Positions 1-8,138 of a stretch of DNA of 64,000 nucleotides are shown here, in pieces (positions within the stretch are counted from its first letter, which is position 1; every line of letters starts with the position of its first letter). The stretch lies in assembly GCA_944321085.1 (NCBI GenBank), contig CALUJY010000007.1, forward strand, positions 124,001-188,000. The letters are read 5' to 3'. The stretch comes from an uncultured Barnesiella sp. (GTDB taxonomy: Bacteria > Bacteroidota > Bacteroidia > Bacteroidales > Barnesiellaceae_A). Position numbers and translations under genes: made by a program. The notes beneath the pieces are model-generated. The model made no database searches, had not been told where the DNA came from, and worked only from the letters and a program-made list of their open reading frames with translations.

Positions 1-86
1 AGTTGCGCCTGCCGCTTGTCCCTACCCGCCATGTGACTTACGAGAAGATACACCGCGTATTGCAAGAGTTGCATTTCATGAGTTAG
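1..86 (+). CDS. dapA: C-terminal end of 4-hydroxy-tetrahydrodipicolinate synthase (partial)
   Basis: Only the last 27 codons are present, in the frame that starts at base 3 and stops with TAG at 84-86. The visible tail begins LRLPLVP and continues with a charged helix. This resembles the end of DapA proteins, where an RLP-hydrophobic-P segment precedes the final helix (family knowledge). DapA condenses pyruvate with aspartate semialdehyde in lysine and diaminopimelate synthesis in the cytoplasm. The fragment is too short to exclude another member of the DapA/N-acetylneuraminate lyase family. Confidence 0.5.
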   Translation, partial: LRLPLVPTRHVTYEKIHRVLQELHFMS

Positions 87-113
87 CCTGCGCGACGTCT
101 CTCGTTGCATAGA

Positions 114-1322
114 TTAGGGTGCTGTGGCAGAGTAATCGATAACGTGCAAATCTTCGGCACCCGTTATTTCGGTCGAAATTTCACCTACCCATCCGCATTG
201 TTGGTTGACACCGGTATATACGCGGATAAAATCTGCTCCGGGCAGATGTATTTGATTGCCGTCGGCATCGACTGCCCATGCTATGTCGAAACTGATTTTC
301 TCTTCCGCATCGTTGGGATGATTATCGGCATATCCCCAATCGTAGGCATTCAGTACGTAATATGAGCCTGTACCGCTTTCGTCGACGGCATTGTCGGCCA
401 AGCGGGTGCCTGTGAATGTCAGTTGCTCGTCGGTCAGCCATTGCGGAAAGTACTCTTGGCTGTGGAAGCTGTTTCGGGCTATATAACCCGTGTTGCCGTC
501 GTTGTCGTCCCAGCGAATGTATGACGAGTCGGTGATGGCCGTGCCTTTGATAGGGGTAGGCACATGGTCGGCTGCCGGGCGGAGATAGGTGATGGCATAG
601 CGGTGGCGTGTCTCGGGCTTGTGGTATTCGCTGCCGGCCAGTTCGTACCACTCATCGTCGGGGATGCCGTTGCCGTTGCTGTCGAACGATACCATGACGA
701 TGCCCGGTTCGGCACTACCGCCGGATTGTAGTCCGCTGCTGCCATAAAATGCGTTGCCGAGTATCTTGAAATCTTTTTCGCCCGGGACGTTCACTACCGT
801 GTGGTCAAACCCGAAAGTGACATATCCGCCATATCCTCCCAGCGAGATAGCCCGGTTGTTGGTTCCCGAGATATACTCTTCGGCCTTTTGCCTCATATTC
901 TCTTCTGTATCCCCTTCCTGATATTGCGGTAATTGGTTTACGAACTGTCCCGGTGCGGGACGGTATTCGTGTACCGTGGCGATGTAGCGGCTGTAAGCGA
1001 CCTCTTCTTCCCATACGGTGATGTTGACGTTGTGTTCCAAGGGGTTGGCGGCGTCGATGATATGCAGTTTCAGCCGGTATAAGCCGGTATAGGCGCTGAT
1101 AAATGTGTAATCTCTCTCGGTAGAGACTAACGAATCAGCCCCCTGCTTATCTTGTAAATACCATTCGTAGCGTTCGCCCGGAAATTCGGGATGCAGGGTG
1201 AGCGCCTTCATCCGTTCTATGGCATAGGCATCGTCGATGCCCAAACTTACCATCGGTATCTCCTCTTGGCAGGCGGTCAGCAGGCCGAGCAGACCACATA
1301 AGGGAATGAGTGCTTTTTTCAT
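114..1322 (-). CDS. PKD-like surface lipoprotein of the B12 operon
   Basis: The protein starts with a lipoprotein signal peptide (MKKALIPLCGLLGLLTACQ) with lipobox LTAC, so it should be exported and lipid-anchored. The start at 1322 is chosen because it gives this clean signal and lies 2 bases after the upstream gene's stop; an in-frame start at 1379 would lie inside that gene. The N-terminal part (about residues 25-120) looks like an Ig/PKD-type beta domain. The rest is rich in aromatics, Gly and Asp, with segments such as SFDSNGNGIPDDEWYELAGS that resemble a calcium-type DxNxNGxxD loop. It is the third gene behind a cobalamin riboswitch, so a role in capturing B12 at the cell surface is inferred. 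It may be related to the BtuH-type cobalamin-binding lipoproteins of Bacteroides, but I cannot confirm this from sequence alone. Confidence 0.8.
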   Translation of the reverse strand: MKKALIPLCGLLGLLTACQEEIPMVSLGIDDAYAIERMKALTLHPEFPGERYEWYLQDKQGADSLVSTERDYTFISAYTGLYRLKLHIIDAANPLEHNVNITVWEEEVAYSRYIATVHEYRPAPGQFVNQLPQYQEGDTEENMRQKAEEYISGTNNRAISLGGYGGYVTFGFDHTVVNVPGEKDFKILGNAFYGSSGLQSGGSAEPGIVMVSFDSNGNGIPDDEWYELAGSEYHKPETRHRYAITYLRPAADHVPTPIKGTAITDSSYIRWDDNDGNTGYIARNSFHSQEYFPQWLTDEQLTFTGTRLADNAVDESGTGSYYVLNAYDWGYADNHPNDAEEKISFDIAWAVDADGNQIHLPGADFIRVYTGVNQQCGWVGEISTEITGAEDLHVIDYSATAP

Positions 1323-1324
1323 CT

Positions 1325-2491
1325 TTATCGGTATAAGAAAGTCATGTGTGCCGGAATATCGCCGGTGCGGATGCTCCACTTCTTTTTACCCTCGCGGCTG
1401 TAACAGTGCAACATGCCGCTCGATACATAGTTTTTGGCATCGGTGATATATATATCGCCGTTCTGCGGATTGACTTGTATGCCGTAGGGCGTTTCTATCT
1501 CTTTTTCGCTTCCGTCGGTGATGAAATGGTCGGTGAGCAGTTGCCGTGTACGTACATCAATCATGCCATATGACACAATGTTTTTCCCGTTTGCATTGTC
1601 CCACGCCAAGCTGTAAAAGTAGAGCGAGTCGCCCTGAATGCACATCTCGGAGCAAGGGACGTCTATGGTGTCGGTCACGCTCATTTCATAAGAGTCAGCT
1701 TTTTGTCGTTCCATGACGAAGAGGCGCGACGGTATGGAACCTTCGTTGCCGCGTGATGTGACCCATAACTTCCCGTAGTTATCTTTGCGAATGCGGTGCA
1801 GGTTGATGGCTACCGGTATTTTTTGCACCTGTCGCATGCTGTTTATCTCTATCACAGATACCGTGTTGTCGTAATCGGGGGCGCGATATCCACCCGAGTT
1901 GGCAACGTAGATATATTCTCCCAAAACCTCCAATTCGTCGGGCTGGTAGCCTACGGTCGTTCGGGCTGTAATGGTTAGTGTGGCGGTATCTACGCGATAG
2001 ACAGCCCCCGGTTGAGCTTCGGGGTCGATGGCTACCGGCCCTACGTATGCCGATACGTATGCGTTGCCGCCTGCAAAACGTATATAGCGGCAGTTGGGTA
2101 TATCTATTTGCCCTATGCGTACCAACGAATGAGCGTCCATCACCTCTACCTTATGAGAGCAGTTGATGACGGCATATAGCTTGCTGCCGTATATCTGTAT
2201 GTCGTTGCCCACATCGCCCAGCTCTTTGACTACCGTAGGGTTGCGCTCGGCATAGAGGTTGCGGGCATAGGTGGCGTTGGCAAAATCGGCAAAGTCGATG
2301 GTAGCCTTGTTGCTGCCCATGTTTCCTTCGTTGAGCAGATACATGCCTATGGGGTTGCAGTCAGGGTCGGTTGCTATGGGCAACCGGTTGTATTCGGCAG
2401 GCATTATCATCTCGTCCTTGCGGCAGGCTGCGAGCAGGCATGCGATGGCAATAAAAGCCCCGATTGTTATATGTTTGCCATATCTTGTCAT
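1325..2491 (-). CDS. YncE-like beta-propeller lipoprotein, probable BtuG-type B12-binding protein
   Basis: A 388-residue lipoprotein with signal MTRYGKHITIGAFIAIACLL and lipobox LAAC. The mature part carries repeated blades of the YncE/DUF5074 type, each mixing short beta strands with phrases such as YVANSGG, KLWVTSRG and GDIYITDA, as expected for a seven-bladed beta-propeller. In Bacteroides the surface lipoprotein BtuG has this fold, binds cobalamin very tightly and sits on the BtuB receptor (family knowledge). Here the gene follows a BtuB-type receptor by 4 bases behind a cobalamin riboswitch, which supports the same role. It could instead bind another corrinoid form. The next gene starts 2 bases after its stop, so the three genes are one transcription unit. 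Confidence 0.85.
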   Translation of the reverse strand: MTRYGKHITIGAFIAIACLLAACRKDEMIMPAEYNRLPIATDPDCNPIGMYLLNEGNMGSNKATIDFADFANATYARNLYAERNPTVVKELGDVGNDIQIYGSKLYAVINCSHKVEVMDAHSLVRIGQIDIPNCRYIRFAGGNAYVSAYVGPVAIDPEAQPGAVYRVDTATLTITARTTVGYQPDELEVLGEYIYVANSGGYRAPDYDNTVSVIEINSMRQVQKIPVAINLHRIRKDNYGKLWVTSRGNEGSIPSRLFVMERQKADSYEMSVTDTIDVPCSEMCIQGDSLYFYSLAWDNANGKNIVSYGMIDVRTRQLLTDHFITDGSEKEIETPYGIQVNPQNGDIYITDAKNYVSSGMLHCYSREGKKKWSIRTGDIPAHMTFLYR

Positions 2492-2495
2492 AGCG

Positions 2496-4490
2496 TTATA
2501 TCTCTACGGTGAGTCCTATGCGGTAGTTGCGTTTGGGCATGGGGTAGTTGAGTATGACCTCATAATCTTGGCTCAGCAGGTTGTTTACCTCGATGGTGGC
2601 TTTGAGGCGTACGTTTTTTATCGTGAATGCTTTTACCAGCGATATGTCGTTGGTGTACCAAGGCTGCGTGTAGTTATACAAGATGTTTTCTTGTTGGTTG
2701 TAGCGTTCGCCTACGTAGATGAAACTGTAATTGAGGCTCCAATCGCGCCATCCCAACATGACGACGGCCGAGCCGCTGTGCCAAGGAATGTAGGGAATCT
2801 GGTCGCGATAGTAGCTGTCGGCGGGATTGGTAATGTCGATGGCCTCCTGATAGGTATATTGCAGTTTGGCGGTGAGTGTTATATCGTAGGGGAAGCGGAA
2901 TACGGCCATGGCTTGTGCATCTATGCCGCGAATATCGACCATCCCGAGGTTGAGCATCGTCCAACGGAACTGTTGGCCTTTGGGATAAGCCACTATTTTG
3001 TCTTTCACAAGGTTGTAATATACATCGGCTCCAATCCTGAAAAAAGAGAACAGCTTTTCGTTGCGGTCTAAGTCATACACAATACCTACGTTGTACTGGG
3101 TGGCAAGTTCGGGGCGCAGGTAAGCATTGCCTATATCGGTATAGTAGAGGTCGTTGAAGGTAGGCATACGGTAGCTTTGCTTGTAGAACGCCCGTAATAT
3201 GAGGTCGGCTTTCTTGAAGGGTTTGTAGGAGAGGAAAAGGGCGGGCGTGACTTTCTGTTTGTTGGGCGTGCTTTCTCCCTCGGGTGCTTTTTCGTTGACA
3301 AATGTTGCCAATACCGAGGCTTGAACTTTGAAACAGTCGCCCAGCGAGTAGGCCGTGGCGGCCGATAGCCAGTGAGTGTGTCGTGAGGCATCCATATACT
3401 CCGACAACTCGTTCCATTGGTAGTCGTAGGCGACCGAGACATCCCAATTTTTCAATAGGGTATATTTGTTAGCCCAAGACAAATATACCTCGCGTTGCTT
3501 GTAGATGTTATCTACGTGTATGAGTTTGTCGTCGTTGTTGACGTAGCGGGTATAGTCGAAGGCATATTTCATATTGACTTTGGTACTGAGTTTTTGTGTG
3601 ATGTCATATTCAAACATGCCTTGTGCAAAAGAGTTGCGGTCCCACAATCTTTCGCCCCGTCGCCACACGTTGTTGACGATAGCTCCCGGGATGCCCCGTT
3701 CCGAGGAGTAGTGGTAGAGATAGGCTTTCCACTTGCCACGTGGCAGGTATCCTTGTAGTCCACCCTCGAAGCGCACGGCGTCGATGTCGCCGTTCTCTCT
3801 GACGGTTGTGGTGTCGTATGCCACCTCGCCCGAGGGGGTGACACGACGGTAACGGAATTTGTATTTGCCGCTGGCATTTATCCACTCGGCATTGAAGGTG
3901 GCGCTGAGGCTTTCGCTTATCTTGTATTCGAACAAAACAGATGGATTGATGAGGCCGAAAGAGCCGGTCTTCACCCCGGCTTTGAGATGGGCGGTTTCGC
4001 CCTCGGCAAATTTAGGACGGCGTGTCGTCAGGTAAATCGACCCTGCCGAACCGAACTCGCGTGCCGACTGGAAGATGTCGCTTCTCTGTCCGTTGTAGAG
4101 CGATATTTCCTCGATATTTTCCAATGAAAACTTGCCGAGGTCTACCTGTCCGTTTTGTGCATTGCCGAGTTGTATGCCGTTGTAATATACGCCCATGTGG
4201 TTGCTGCCCATGCTGCGTATGTCTATGGTTTTTATACCGCCCACGCCGCCGTAATCTTTCAGTTGCACGCCCGAGAAGTATCGCAGGGCGTCGGCAACCG
4301 AGAGGCTGTTGAGGCTTTCGAGTTCCTTGCCGGTAAGTTTTTGCGAGGGAATCACCTCGCTGTACCTGTTGGCCGTGACAACCACTTCGTTGAGTTGTTG
4401 TATAGAGTCGAGTTGGTTTTCTCCTCGTACGATTGTCGTAGGCAAGAGGAGTAACGCAAGGATTAGAAATATTTTGGCATTGATGTTCAT
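2496..4490 (-). CDS. btuB: TonB-dependent cobalamin receptor (BtuB-type)
   Basis: An outer-membrane TonB-dependent receptor of about 664 residues. A signal peptide (MNINAKIFLILALLLLPTT) is followed by a segment LNEVVVTANR, typical of the start of the plug domain, then plug motifs such as IDIRSMG and the NGIQLG loop, and a C-terminal 22-strand-type barrel ending in NYRIGLTVEI. It has no N-terminal carboxypeptidase-like extension, as in BtuB rather than SusC. A cobalamin riboswitch lies directly upstream and two candidate B12-binding lipoprotein genes follow, so the substrate is very likely vitamin B12 or related corrinoids, moved by TonB-ExbBD energy. The start at 4490 is preferred because it gives the better signal peptide; an in-frame ATG at 4514 is possible. 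Confidence 0.9.
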   Translation of the reverse strand: MNINAKIFLILALLLLPTTIVRGENQLDSIQQLNEVVVTANRYSEVIPSQKLTGKELESLNSLSVADALRYFSGVQLKDYGGVGGIKTIDIRSMGSNHMGVYYNGIQLGNAQNGQVDLGKFSLENIEEISLYNGQRSDIFQSAREFGSAGSIYLTTRRPKFAEGETAHLKAGVKTGSFGLINPSVLFEYKISESLSATFNAEWINASGKYKFRYRRVTPSGEVAYDTTTVRENGDIDAVRFEGGLQGYLPRGKWKAYLYHYSSERGIPGAIVNNVWRRGERLWDRNSFAQGMFEYDITQKLSTKVNMKYAFDYTRYVNNDDKLIHVDNIYKQREVYLSWANKYTLLKNWDVSVAYDYQWNELSEYMDASRHTHWLSAATAYSLGDCFKVQASVLATFVNEKAPEGESTPNKQKVTPALFLSYKPFKKADLILRAFYKQSYRMPTFNDLYYTDIGNAYLRPELATQYNVGIVYDLDRNEKLFSFFRIGADVYYNLVKDKIVAYPKGQQFRWTMLNLGMVDIRGIDAQAMAVFRFPYDITLTAKLQYTYQEAIDITNPADSYYRDQIPYIPWHSGSAVVMLGWRDWSLNYSFIYVGERYNQQENILYNYTQPWYTNDISLVKAFTIKNVRLKATIEVNNLLSQDYEVILNYPMPKRNYRIGLTVEI

Positions 4491-4591
4491 CGCAAGGCTG
4501 TTTAGTCGGTTCATAGCCTCGTGACGCAGTTGGGTAGGATGTGCCGGGAATAGGCAGCCGAAGCGAGTTCGACCCGATAAGTCGGGGCATC

Positions 4592-4619
4592 CAATAGGCT
4601 CTGTCCTCGAAAGCTATTG
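4592..4619 (-). promoter_or_regulatory. Hairpin after the B12 aptamer, possible expression platform
   Basis: On the minus strand CAATAG and CTATTG can pair around a 16-base loop just downstream of the conserved aptamer end. A second small hairpin (CCCGA-TTCG-type stem, 4573-4586) follows it. In btuB leaders a hairpin in this position forms the kissing interaction with the aptamer and controls access to the start region. This assignment is an inference from position. Confidence 0.4.
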
Positions 4620-4627
4620 AAACAGTA

Positions 4628-4794
4628 TCGGCAGGTCTTCTGACTTGTTCCCGTCGTCATGCGCCTTCCCAAATCTAATTCAGTGGCTTTGCGAGCATGT
4701 GACGTAGTACGGAACTTACAGCAGCGGGACTGTTCGGGATTTGCACCTGATTCCCTTTTAATCCTGTATGGCCGTGGCCGTTGGAACCGATGCG
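4628..4794 (-). promoter_or_regulatory. Cobalamin (adenosylcobalamin) riboswitch
   Basis: The minus-strand leader contains the family hallmarks in order: GGTTCC near its 5' end, GGGAATCAGGTGCAAATCCC (the conserved G-rich element), ACAGTCCCGCTGCTGTAA, AAGCCACTG followed by a purine-rich GGGAAGG, and the B12 box AGTCAGAAGACCTGCC at 4629-4645. Together these identify the Rfam Cobalamin riboswitch. When B12 is plentiful it binds this RNA and lowers expression of the downstream genes, so the receptor and both lipoproteins are expected to be made under B12 shortage. Confidence 0.95.
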
Positions 4795-4795
4795 G

Positions 4796-4803
4796 CAAAT
4801 ATA
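4796..4803 (-). promoter_or_regulatory. -7 element of the btuB riboswitch promoter
   Basis: The minus strand reads TATATTTG, a full match to the Bacteroidota -7 consensus TAnnTTTG. It would start the RNA close to 4789, right at the 5' edge of the riboswitch. No good TTTG was found 19-21 bases upstream, so only this half is supported. Confidence 0.5.
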
Positions 4804-5043
4804 CGAAGAATAGGCGAAAAGCTCCTGTACGTGAACGAAAAATATTTTATGGTACTTTTTGCCGTATCTGCTGCCTTACGGTGAGGGCAGAAATTTATTT
4901 CGACTGGATTGTTGTTATTGCAACGATATATTTTATAACTTGCAGCAGATTTCGCATGTTGCAGTCCGGTTGGGATAGTGCTGGAAAAATAGAGTACAAC
5001 AGGAGCGATACCTGTCGGTAAATATATCAAAACAAATAGCAAT
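4804..5043. other. Divergent intergenic region without a gene
   Basis: This AT-rich stretch lies between the btuB promoter and the plus-strand membrane protein gene. It contains TATATTTT near 4926, a weak match to a -7 element for the plus strand, and no convincing -33 partner. I see no gene, tRNA or strong hairpin. Confidence 0.5.
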
Positions 5044-6021
5044 ATGGAACAGAAGAAGTATTGGGGCAAAACGTTGGCTTCGTTTTTCCTCGTGTTGTGT
5101 ACAATGCCTTTGGGGCATGCTTTGATGAAAGTGATGGAGGCTACTCTCTCTGTGACCGCGTTGCACTATGCAGCGTTTGCCATGGGGCTTGTGGGACTGG
5201 CAATCGCGATAGCCGGCGTATTTGTAAAAGGCGATACGCAGCAGACGCTTTGCGGTCTCTTTGGCGGCCTCTTGTTTTGGACGGGCTGGGTAGAGTTTCT
5301 CTTTGCCTATTACGCCTCGCGCTATGGCGTACAGTACGACCTTGTCGGTTCAGGGGTAGTTTCGTCGGTCACCGAGTATGTCGATGGTATAGCCGTGAGC
5401 CATGGCATGACTATCAACGGTGTGAATATCGCCGATATGACGACCGCTCAAATCAAGGAGCTTACAGGTTCGCGTCCCGAGTATCTTATTATGCCGGCAA
5501 CCTTCGGGATGTGGATGATGTTCATGATTATTTATTTGTTCAACACACGCACGGGCTGTCATGCCTATAATTGGTTGCAGAAGGTGTTTTTCGGTAAACG
5601 GCGCGAAGAGATAATACCGCATTCCATGTCGCACCATACAGCCATCACAACATTCCTCGAACTGAATATGATGTTGTGGACGCTTTATCTTGCCTTGATG
5701 TTCCTTTACGACCCTGTCTTCTTGGGCGACAAACATCCGGTTACCCTTATTGTCGCCATAGGGTGCCTTGTGGGCTCTATCTTTATGTTCCGTTATGAAT
5801 TGAAGTTGGGGGCGTGGGGCGCTAATATACGCATGGCTATCTCTACGGTGGTTATATTCTGGACTTTTATCGAGGTCTTTTCACGCAACCGCATCCTCAC
5901 CGAGTTTTGGGTAGATCCCATGAATCATAAGGTAGAGATGATAACCATACTGGCCTGTTTCATTGCTCTTGTAGTCTTTCTTATTGTCAAGGTAGTGCGT
6001 TCGCGCAAGCATGTTGCGTAA
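5044..6021 (+). CDS. Multi-pass membrane protein of unknown function
   Basis: A 325-residue protein with about seven to eight hydrophobic segments: near residues 10-30, 42-62, 68-90, 150-168, 205-225, 230-250, 262-280 and 300-318. Between the third and fourth segments is a soluble loop of about 60 residues. After residue 180 comes a charged patch (FFGKRREE) followed by IPHSMSHHTAIT, where the neighbouring histidines might bind a metal or be structural. It should lie in the inner membrane. I do not recognise the family. It stands alone between the B12 operon and a tRNA gene, and a strong hairpin follows it, so it is probably a single-gene unit. The context gives no clue to its job. Confidence 0.8.
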   Translation: MEQKKYWGKTLASFFLVLCTMPLGHALMKVMEATLSVTALHYAAFAMGLVGLAIAIAGVFVKGDTQQTLCGLFGGLLFWTGWVEFLFAYYASRYGVQYDLVGSGVVSSVTEYVDGIAVSHGMTINGVNIADMTTAQIKELTGSRPEYLIMPATFGMWMMFMIIYLFNTRTGCHAYNWLQKVFFGKRREEIIPHSMSHHTAITTFLELNMMLWTLYLALMFLYDPVFLGDKHPVTLIVAIGCLVGSIFMFRYELKLGAWGANIRMAISTVVIFWTFIEVFSRNRILTEFWVDPMNHKVEMITILACFIALVVFLIVKVVRSRKHVA

Positions 6022-6071
6022 GGAGGACGATGCCTCTTGAAGAGATATTGGCGGAAGGGTATGAAAACTAC

Positions 6072-6103
6072 AACGCCATAAGTCTTGCAAGACTTATGGC
6101 GTT
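6072..6103. terminator. Bidirectional terminator hairpin
   Basis: AACGCCATAAGTCTT and AAGACTTATGGCGTT form a perfect 15-bp stem with a 2-base loop. On the minus strand it follows the tRNA-Arg gene and is trailed by TAGTTTTC. On the plus strand it ends the membrane protein transcript. Confidence 0.75.
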
Positions 6104-6106
6104 GAG

Positions 6107-6180
6107 TGATCGAGGCGGGACTCGAACCCGCAACCCACAGCTTAGAAGGCTGTTGCTCTATCCAGTTGAGCTACTCGACC
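6107..6180 (-). tRNA. tRNA-Arg (anticodon TCT)
   Basis: The minus strand folds as a 74-base cloverleaf. The acceptor stem pairs GGTCGAG with CTCGATC, with discriminator A. The anticodon stem ACAGC/GCTGT encloses CTTCTAA, giving anticodon TCT for AGA codons. The T arm is GCGGG-TTCGAGT-CCCGC. No CCA is encoded. A promoter lies just upstream and a strong hairpin just downstream. Confidence 0.95.
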
Positions 6181-6192
6181 GATAAAGCGCTG

Positions 6193-6224
6193 CAAAGGTA
6201 AGGGTTATTTGCCGTTTTTACAAT
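6193..6224 (-). promoter_or_regulatory. Promoter of tRNA-Arg
   Basis: The minus strand reads ATTG, then exactly 20 bases, then TACCTTTG. This fits the Bacteroidota pattern TTTG-N20-TAnnTTTG with one change in the -33 box. It lies 12 bases before the tRNA 5' end. Confidence 0.7.
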
Positions 6225-6300
6225 ATAATGGCACGTTTTTTATTTAGATAACTCTCCTTTCGTCGGGTAGATATACCGATGAATAGGTTTATAATAAAAG

Positions 6301-6342
6301 AAAATCACCCGCCGACCACGACAAATCGGCGGGCGATTTTTT
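6301..6342. terminator. Terminator between tRNA-Arg region and the T9SS protein
   Basis: CCCGCCGA (6308-6315) pairs with TCGGCGGG (6326-6333). The stem is flanked by AAAATC on one side and GATTTT on the other, which extend it and supply T runs on both strands. It sits 25 bases after the stop of the minus-strand gene at 6367. Confidence 0.8.
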
Positions 6343-6366
6343 GTTGAGAAATTCTCTCTGATAAGA

Positions 6367-7800
6367 TTACCATACTACTTTGGCAACGGCTGTCGTACCG
6401 CCTGCGAGCTCTGCTTTTACGACATATACGCCACGCGGCAGGCGGGACAGGTCTATTGTCGAGCCGTCGGCCATATGGCGGCCGCCTAAGTCATAGAGTG
6501 TCAGTTGGCCGCTACAACTGAGGCGTGAACCGTCGCGGCGTAAAACGGCATCCGTCATGACTGAATTGACGCTGCTGAAATCTATTACATCGTGCCCTTC
6601 GGGATATACAAAATCTGTGGAGGGTTCATAATAGTAGCTCCAATATATCAAGCCTGTAGCGCCGAAACGCGAATAATACGATGTTATTATCGGGAATTTT
6701 ATACTACCAATGCCTTCTATCCATACGTCTTGCTCGATTATAGCTGATTCAGGAGATGAGGTATAATAATGTTTGCAAGTTACATAATATATGTTCCGTT
6801 CCAAATTATTGAGTGTGATAGTCCCAATACTGTCTATTAACATTACGTTAACGGATTCATAAAAGCCCTCTTCTTCGATACTGTCGCCGGGTTGCATGTT
6901 GAAATCGTATAGGAGTACATCGCGGCATGTCTCTCCACTTTCTTCACGTTTGTAAACTTTTTGACCTATTTCGTAAAGGTATATATATTTGCCAGTTGCG
7001 TCTATGGGATCTTTGTCCGACCATGGTTGGTAGTTGCCTATATCCATGCGACAGTATTCTTGGCCATCGATTGTTACGGTATCTTTTAGTGTGTACATGT
7101 AGTATCCGTCAGAGGTTGAGTATTCTACCCATTGTTTTTCCATAGTCAAATAGGGAATGTACTCGTGCCACGATACAGTTGTAGCCTCTTCGGGATATAC
7201 AAAATCTGTGGAGGGCTCTCTATAATAAGAGAAGGCGGCTGTTCCTGATTGTCCAAAGCGGCCGTTGGTGTGGAGTATGGCTATGTTTACGGCTCCTATC
7301 CCTTCGACCCAAGTATCGCAGAGTTTGTCGGCACCGGGCGTGTTGGGGAAATTGTCCGATTCGTACCATACGTAATAGAAGTTGTGCAGCTTGCCGGCAA
7401 CTTCGCGCTCCACCACACTGTCTACGTGTATGGTATATTCGCCGGCATCTCCGGTAGCGGCGACAGCATCACCGGCTTTCAGATTGAAGTCGTAGATGAG
7501 TTCTTCCTGCCCGTTGCGATAGATATATACGCACTTGTTTTCTTCCCTTACATATAGAGGTTCGCCATCGGTGTAGGCGGGAGTCTCCATGGGGGCATAG
7601 CGGCGTTCTGTCATGAGTTGATACTCTTTGCCCTCTGTTTCGGCGGTTCCGTCTATGGTATAGCGGAAGTAGGCGGGAGTACCCGCAGGCGTATATTCTA
7701 CCCACTCTTTTCCCCCGGCTACATAGGGAATGTAGTCGTGAGCTGCCATGCAGCCTATGCAACCCCCTATAACGATAGCTATCGATAGAATCCGTTTCAT
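6367..7800 (-). CDS. Secreted two-repeat protein with T9SS type A sorting domain
   Basis: A 477-residue exported protein with a signal peptide (MKRILSIAIVIGGCIGCMAA). Two related repeats follow, about residues 20-205 and 210-400. Each opens with IPY..(G/M)(G/E)K(E/Q)WVEY, contains a DFN-x-(K/M)-x-GD segment and a W(V/I)EGIG motif, and ends in Y(R/Y)EPSTDFVYPE. The last 70 residues match the C-terminal sorting domain of type IX secretion: a TLYDLGGR segment, then LSRLPRGVYVVKA and a final AKVVW. That tail takes such proteins across the outer membrane and is usually cleaved, leaving the protein attached to the surface. The function of the repeats is not recognised. It appears to be a single-gene unit with a terminator behind it. 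Confidence 0.85.
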   Translation of the reverse strand: MKRILSIAIVIGGCIGCMAAHDYIPYVAGGKEWVEYTPAGTPAYFRYTIDGTAETEGKEYQLMTERRYAPMETPAYTDGEPLYVREENKCVYIYRNGQEELIYDFNLKAGDAVAATGDAGEYTIHVDSVVEREVAGKLHNFYYVWYESDNFPNTPGADKLCDTWVEGIGAVNIAILHTNGRFGQSGTAAFSYYREPSTDFVYPEEATTVSWHEYIPYLTMEKQWVEYSTSDGYYMYTLKDTVTIDGQEYCRMDIGNYQPWSDKDPIDATGKYIYLYEIGQKVYKREESGETCRDVLLYDFNMQPGDSIEEEGFYESVNVMLIDSIGTITLNNLERNIYYVTCKHYYTSSPESAIIEQDVWIEGIGSIKFPIITSYYSRFGATGLIYWSYYYEPSTDFVYPEGHDVIDFSSVNSVMTDAVLRRDGSRLSCSGQLTLYDLGGRHMADGSTIDLSRLPRGVYVVKAELAGGTTAVAKVVW

Positions 7801-8138
7801 GATAGTATGTTTTTTGAAAGATTATCCGATATTTTTATTTCTTCCCATTTTATATGCACATATCCGTGAGAATAGGTTTTGTATTTGTCTTCTGTAAAGG
7901 TATATTGGACGTGTGTTTCTATTGGTTATTGTGTTGCGTTCATGCAACAATAGTTATTGGGCTATAATTGGAGATCTTATTAATAACCTATTGTTTATCA
8001 AATTGTTAAGCAAAATAGGGGGGGGTAATTTTTCTCATAGTACTAATGTTTAAGGGGGATAATATTTTTGCAAGTATAATATAAATAAGTTGTAAAAACA
8101 AGATGTTTTGCAACTTAATGTACACGGAAAGACAAATA
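7801..8138. other. AT-rich intergenic region without a gene
   Basis: The stretch lies between two minus-strand genes. It holds a GTTGC/GCAAC hairpin near 7930-7950, a run of eight G at 8018-8025, and the terminator listed separately at 8087. A minus-strand TACCTTTA near 7895 may be a weak -7 box for the T9SS protein gene. I see no coding region. Confidence 0.5.
8087..8116. terminator. Terminator of the AraC-type regulator gene
   Basis: AAGTTG at 8087-8092 pairs with CAACTT at 8111-8116. AAAAC and GTTTT extend the stem after one mismatch. It lies 22 bases after the regulator's stop, and the minus strand continues ATTTATATTATAC, AT-rich though not a pure T run. Confidence 0.5.

Noticed and set aside
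2271-3071. Plus-strand open frame of 266 codons across btuB and the propeller gene
   Set aside because: It crosses the border of two real minus-strand genes and has no family features.
8018-8025. Run of eight G as a phase-variation tract
   Set aside because: It is intergenic and not near a start codon or between promoter boxes of a recognised gene, so no switching effect can be argued.
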